Source: Sarcomyxa edulis
Lineage: Eukaryota > Basidiomycota > Agaricomycetes > Agaricales > Mycenaceae
Assembly: GCA_009761415.1 (NCBI GenBank)
Contig: QUOL01000010.1
Coordinates: forward strand, 434,001 to 498,000
Direction of reading: 5' to 3'
Length of the DNA stretch: 64,000 nt
The notes below the pieces were generated by a model, which ran no database searches, was not told the origin of the DNA, and saw only the letters and a program-made list of their open reading frames with translations. Each line of letters starts with the position of its first letter. Within the stretch, counting starts at the first letter, position 1. A program made the translations under genes and the position numbers. Of the stretch, positions 58,628 through 64,000 are shown in pieces.

Positions 58628-60217
58628 CTAATGTTCTCGTATAAGGTCTTGGTAAGAATCAGACGTACTGCGGTGTATGATCCCAGGACCAAATTCATCA
58701 TAATCCTGTCTCGTGCACCATTTATTCCGATAATCCGCCATAGAAGCCAAGATGGATCCACCCGTCCACGCAGCGTGTCTCCGTTCTGGAGGAGCAATCA
58801 AATTCACCTAGCAGAGCCATTAGTACATGTCTACAGGTCGCAGGATGAGCGCGAACGTTACCTCCATTCCCGAACATGACAATGCAAGTTCCTTGTGCAT
58901 ACGTTGCACAAAGCCAGGGAGAAGAGTGGATCCACCGGTGATCAAGATGTTCTTATAGAGCTCGGGCTGTAGACCGATCTCACAGTTATGGATCGAGGTG
59001 GAACTAGAAGGTGCATTAGATTTCTTGTGTCAAAAGACGAGCGTATTCACATACATCAAGCGATGGAAACCTATGTCTGACTCTAGGCCAACCATTGTCG
59101 GTCGAAAAAAAGCTTCCGGACCACGAAATCTGATATATATACTGTCAATTGACGGGATGCCACTCGCAGAAAAGACACCACTTACACTTCATCTTCCAAT
59201 GCCACCGTATTACCGTCCGGTAACATATAGATGATGTCCTTTGTTTGACGACTTTTGGACTCCTCCTCAAAGTCAAGAGCCACATAGCACGCCTTCTCCT
59301 TGATATCACGGACCAAGCCATACGACCCCCCGGTGGCCCAATAGTACCCTTTATCCATGAACGCACGTAAGAGATATCGATCCATATCCCTACCACCAAT
59401 ATTCTGAGACCGTATACCTTCACGCACGACAACCCCATCGTACACAGGCGCTGCATATGTAACCGCATCACCTAAATCAAAGACGAGACCAGTGGTACGG
59501 CCTAAAGCGTGAAGCGCGAGGGCGGGTTGCATGGCGAGGTGGAAGGATGGAACGTGGAATGTTTCAAAGACCATTTCGGTTGTCTTTTCACGGATGGGAG
59601 AAGTGTTCAGAGGGGATTCGGTCAGTAATAACGGTTGTTCTTCGGGTGCGACGCGAAGCTCGTTGTAGAAGATGTGATGGAATAGGTTCACTATGTTGTC
59701 CCATTGGTCCCCGAATAACCCGTTTTCGAATGGACGTTTGATGGTCAGAATCCCTTGCTTTTTGATAGCTTCCTCCCTGGTTATGATGGATCAAAAAGGG
59801 AGACCTCTGGTGAGTAGGAATACAAATTACATACCCGACGTATAGAAGGTCATGTAGTGGTGATCCGTGTCGGGCGACTCCAACAACAGAACTGATTAAT
59901 GTGTTTCTTCGGGCTCAAGGGTTGATACATCTAATGTAAATGACTGGTACTGACGGTACTATTGTATGTGGCGCAGCATCGCCTGGGTATTAACAAGATA
60001 AGTCGGACTCGGCACATGCAGAGTAGTCCGATCGCTACTCACCAGCGACTAGAAAGGATGCAGATCAGTTGTGGAGTTTACAACACAACATAAAGAATGA
60101 ACACGTACAACCAGCTTTGCAATATCCCGAACCCGCATCGATAACCTAATCAGCATCAGCATCCCAGATACGATCGATGAAGTGAGCACGCACCAAAGCT
60201 CGTGTCCCGTGTTCCAT
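58628..60217 (-). CDS. Divergent actin-like protein C
   Basis: Third actin-like gene of the window, not part of the A/B module. Start at 60217 (MEHGTRAL), stop at 58628; exon plan like A and B, with the 6-nt exon TCGCTG at 60048-60043. The joined frame gives [115 protein letters not shown] and WTGGSILASM. It is closer to actin than A and B in the phosphate loop, and it keeps the Gln137 position (LAMQPAL). Yet Ser155 is Leu (FDLGDAV) and His161 is Tyr (AVTYAA). Two residues of the terminal HRKCF are replaced, and the protein runs on for about a dozen residues (HRSTSDSYQDLIREH). Whether it polymerises is unknown. Confidence 0.88.
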
Positions 60218-61585
60218 ATTAAGATTGTATTGGCCCTATAGTATGTATGCACGGGACCTCTACTCTATGTCGATCGAGGAAGGTTTGAACAACAGTGAGC
60301 GGCACAGGTGTAGATATAGAGTTGTGTCAGTCTGGCTGTGTCTGGCTGTGTTGCGCTACAACCCGACCCCACTCGCAGTCTCAGACTCAGGTGTTTCGAG
60401 CTAAGCAATGTACTCACATGCTTGAGATCCTTACGCTAATTATTTGAGGATTGCCTTGACTCACTGTGGCTAGGCATTTGAGCGGAAAGGTCACCGCAAG
60501 GAGTGGCTGTGTCTCGATATTTGGCAAGGGCCTCAGAAAACACAACGGGGACCGTGAGCAACTCGAGACGAAGCGACCAAAGCCGCAACGCGGTTTCGGA
60601 AGCGGACTAACGATTTGATGAGCCCCGAGTAACGGTAGCGGCCTATAAATGATAGGACCGCAGTGAATATTGGGTAGAGACATGAGTGTCACTGTGTCGG
60701 AGCAAATGGGCAACCTTCCCCAGCGCAACGACTTGGAGGTTAACCGGAGGTTCAGGAATCAATTTCCAGTTGGAAAATCGGATTCATGTCGCGAACTCGA
60801 AGGTGGTGAATCGGCTCATGCGGTGGGTAGGACGCTACCGTGAGGGATAGATATGATGTACAACTCTGGATGCCCGGGTGAGTTAGCTTGTTATGGAATG
60901 ATGATACGAGAACCTACAGTAAGTAGACGTCCAAGAGTCGCATAGAATCTTCGGACAGAGAAGGTGTTGCCTATTCGCCCCAGTGTGTCATGCAACGCGT
61001 GCACAGTGAGACTGAGACGGTACTACGCACAGGACAATGCACAAGCAGAGAAACTCTGGTAGCCCAGCTATTCAGGTCTTCCGGCAAGGAAACTGTGCTT
61101 CATGTAGCCCATGGGCGCGTCGTGATAGTTCAATGAATGGTACCATCTGAAACAGGATATATAGCGCTGCACTGACATACGCTTTTGATCAGCTGCTGCA
61201 GTGCTACCGAGCAGCACGTCCATCAACTGGGCTTCAACTGGGCAAATGCCAAGTAGACAGAGAAGGATTGACTGGGAAAGAATGTCGACCCACCTGCATT
61301 GTTTCTTCTTCAGCTAGCTTCTTTAGTGGTTCTACCAGCGACCTATACAAGTCTGGCACTGGTATGCACCGCAAGTGTAGTATAGTCAAGATAGGAAGAA
61401 CTGACTAGAAGGCAGCGCTATATAACCCGGGGTATATTTGAAGACAAATTCGTCTCAAAAGTGGTCGGTAAGGTGGCACTGGAGTGACGGCCAAAATCCC
61501 TTTTCACCCACACTCCTTCACTGATATATCCCCTACTTTTTGTTATACCCTTCATTCGCCAACTTTTTCAAAAAAATAACGATTT
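60218..61585. other. 1.4 kb region without a recognised gene
   Basis: Between the divergent actin-like C and TBC genes. The last 90 bp before 61586 are rich in pyrimidines and end in an A-run, as expected for a fungal core promoter and leader of the TBC gene. A short tandem of GTGTCTGGCT occurs near 60335. No coding, RNA or transposon signal was found. Confidence 0.5.
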
Positions 61586-63922
61586 ATGGACGCTCCAGCC
61601 TTGCAGGTCCTCGTGCCGCCTTCGCTTGACAGTGCAAAGAGATACAGCACTTCTTCCAGTTCATCACCGTCATCAACAACCAACAGCGCTCGTACAACCG
61701 TATCGACTATCCCCGATTCTACCTTTTCTGGTTATACAGAACAGGACCGCTGTTCGACCGATACTACGTTTTCAGCCATATACTCCATGTACGGTGATGA
61801 AGAGGAAGCAGCCTTGGGTGCGAATGGCATGATTCCAAAAGTCAGACTGACGCTGGTAGACACCAACGGATATGCAGATAGCGATCTGGCTTATTGCTCA
61901 TCGGAACCTTCCCAACCTACACTAAAGTCAAAGGCCCCACCTACACGCACGATAGACCTCACGAAGGCTGCGGCTGCAACTCAAAATGGTTATGCCCGCG
62001 GCTCTGCTCGACCTGCATCGAGCTACCCACCTTCATCCTCATTACGCGCTAGTACCTCTTTAGAGGGACATGAACGACCAGCATCGACAGGTCATAGCTC
62101 TCGAAGCAACGTTTCCCCGTCTGAGACTCCTTATGCACCCCGAAGTCTTCCAATTACACCTCCACGAAGTCGGCCTTCATCACAGAGGGTCACATCTGAC
62201 GAATCCATTCACAGTCTTCCCCCATCACCCGCACCCCACGCCAATGCGAGACCCCCAATACCGGACCCCGTACCGACACCCACTTCGCCAGCGACACCAT
62301 TAGAGCTTCTATCACCCCCAAGAACCCCAAGAACTCCGCAGTCATTGCCATTGAAGCACAAGAAATTATATGATTCAGACGCACAACCTAGTAAAACGTC
62401 ACTCGTGCCGTCAGAAGGGGAGGATATGGACGCGTTTCACGTCCGGAATACATACGCCCAACTCGACATGTCGGGTGTGAAGGGAGATGGTTATGAGGAG
62501 GGTGTAGAGCGAACACGGGCGCGGGTAGGGACGAGTAGAGCGAGTCAGTTGAACGCCGACGAGGCGTTGGGCGATGGGAGTGAGAAGACACAAGAACTCA
62601 ACCCAAAGGAGATCCAGACACTAGCTAGTTTAGACCGGTATGTCTCATTCCTATCTAACTTGTGACCATATATTGATATATATTCTTAGCTACGGTTTCT
62701 TCACCGTACCATCGCATGACCGACTCGTCCTCCTTGAAGCCGCATTACTTCTCAAACCGTTATCCCCCGTCACTGCTGGCTCCTCTTCAGCCCCATCACA
62801 AGCGAAATCTCTAAGCGCCCTCCCTCCACCGTCCAAACCCATCAAAGAAGCATCTCGGATCGAGAAATGGACACGAATGCTTGTCCCGCACACGCGGGAC
62901 CAAGGTGCGAATATTGAAATATGGCGTATCAAGCCTTCGAAGGAATCCAAACTTCGAGAACGTGCATATAAAGGAATTCCAGATCGGTGGAGAGCTGCCG
63001 CATGGGATCTTCTAATGAGTCGGTTTTCGAGGACAGGTAAAGCGGAGATGACGAGATATAGCGAGGAATATAGAGATGCGATGGATAAACCGTCGAGTTA
63101 TGATATCCAGATTGATTTGGATGTACCACGGACTATTTCTGGACATATTATGTTTCGGACGCGATATGGTGCTGGGTGCGTGGCACTCTATTTTCCTTGG
63201 GGTCAGTTTACTAATATCCTGGAATAGGCAACGATCTTTATTCCACGTCCTTCACTGTTTCTCACTCCGATGTGAGACGTGCGGCTACGTACAAGGCATG
63301 GGCCCCATAGCCGCCACCCTCCTATGCTACTTCGAGCCCGAACGCGTCTATGCCTCCCTCGTGCGTCTCCACGACGCCTACTCCATGCACTCCATCTTCA
63401 GCCCGGGTTTCCCCGGACTCCTTGAAGCCATCTACATCCAAGAACGGATCACCGAACAGATGATGCCGGATGTATATGCTGCGTTCAAGAAACATATGGT
63501 TTCCACAATGTCGTACGCGACCAAGTGGTATATAACTTTATTTGCCAATTCAGTGCCGTTTCAGACACAGTTGAGGCTTTGGGATGCGTTTTTGTTGGAG
63601 GGGTATGATGTTTTTGTTGCGGTGGCTGTGGCTATCGTTTGGGCTTATCGAGGTGGGTTTCTGTTCAGCTTCAATGGACGAGACGGACACAACCTTATCG
63701 ATGACATCGTTATTTGTAGACCATATAACATCCGATTCCGCCAACTTCGAGACAGTGTTGTCTCTACTTTCCTCGTTCTTCGTCCCTGAGGACGAGAACG
63801 CGCTTCTCTCTTGGATCGAAAAGATGCTGGGAGACCAGAAACTCAGATCAAATATGATCCAGTGGAAAACGGACTGGAAAGCGCTCGTCGCTTCTGGAAA
63901 GGACGGTGCAGCATTGCTGTAA
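61586..63922 (+). CDS. TBC-domain Rab GTPase-activating protein
   Basis: Stimulates GTP hydrolysis by Rab proteins. Exons: 61586-62637, 62690-63175, 63228-63652, 63720-63922; 721 residues. The first 350 residues are Ser/Thr/Pro rich and probably disordered. The TBC domain begins near residue 435 with the entry RERAYKGIPDRWRAAAWDLL. The arginine finger lies in IDLDVPRTI and the glutamine finger in YVQGMGPIAATLL, so the dual-finger mechanism should work. Later motifs are SFFSPGF-like (IFSPGFPGLLEAI), WYITLFANSVPFQTQLRLWD and the final helix set. The fold is complete. Target Rab unknown; Rab11 at 36 kb is one candidate by function only. The stop is 77 bp from the window end. Confidence 0.95.
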
Positions 63923-64000
63923 CACAACCTCGGGTGTTTCTCTCTTCCTGGGTATTCAAAACTTAACCTTATCAGTATACTTAATCCTCTCCTCCCTTGC

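Overview
This is a nuclear window from a filamentous basidiomycete, most likely an Agaricomycete. Genes are dense, lie on both strands, and are split by many spliceosomal introns of about 45-90 nt, often around very short exons. The lineage call rests on the gene content: a PF-type peptidase M50B-like membrane protein, TKL kinases, F-box/LRR families, a Zn2Cys6 regulator and fungal-only eEF3. I cannot name the species.

Layout. 1-766: 5' part of a Zn2Cys6 transcription factor that runs off the left edge. 1.8-4.98 kb: adenylate kinase and, divergently, the OST48/WBP1 oligosaccharyltransferase subunit. 5.2-6.7 kb: a coiled-coil protein. 7.0-8.4 kb: a Jjj1-like J-protein. 8.8-12.3 kb: elongation factor 3. 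12.8-16.0 kb: V-ATPase subunit a. 17.5-18.8 kb: a basic nuclear-looking protein, possibly of the DUF7918 type. 19.0-22.2 kb: actin-like gene A and F-box gene A. 22.3-23.8 kb: M50B-like protein. 24.2-27.1 kb: splicing factor CWC22. 27.4-28.7 kb: LACTB2-like metallo-beta-lactamase. 28.8-32.7 kb: actin-like gene B and F-box gene B, a second copy of the 19-22 kb pair. 33.0-34.7 kb: phosphotransferase-like protein with a histidine-rich N-terminus. 34.8-35.2 kb: L-rhamnose mutarotase. 36.0-37.1 kb: Rab11/Ypt31 GTPase. 37.7-39.4 kb: another F-box protein. 39.6-43.9 kb: two tandem MYND zinc-finger genes. 44.5-45.9 kb: unknown protein with a mitochondrial-type N-terminus. 46.5-51.1 kb: a large multidomain kinase locus (PH, CH-like, pseudokinase, TKL kinase). 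51.8-53.2 kb: a LysM protein without a signal peptide. 54.3-57.1 kb: TIP/ITFG1-like membrane protein. 57.6-58.3 kb: maltose-type O-acetyltransferase. 58.6-60.2 kb: actin-like gene C. 61.6-63.9 kb: TBC-domain RabGAP.

Most of the window is housekeeping: translation, vacuolar acidification, N-glycosylation, splicing, Rab traffic. These genes are not an operon and share no obvious single pathway, although the Rab11 GTPase and the TBC GAP are natural functional partners. The accessory part consists of three divergent actin-like genes, the duplicated actin/F-box module, the tandem MYND pair and the kinase fusion.

Three points deserve follow-up. The first is the 46.5-51.1 kb locus, which reads as a JAK-like order of pseudokinase then active kinase behind PH and CH-like domains. 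The second is the expansion of actin-like proteins with altered active-site residues. The third is the unusual splicing: exons of 5 and 6 nt and three introns that appear to start with GC. Exon boundaries were deduced by eye from splice signals, reading frame and family alignments recalled from knowledge; no transcript data were available.
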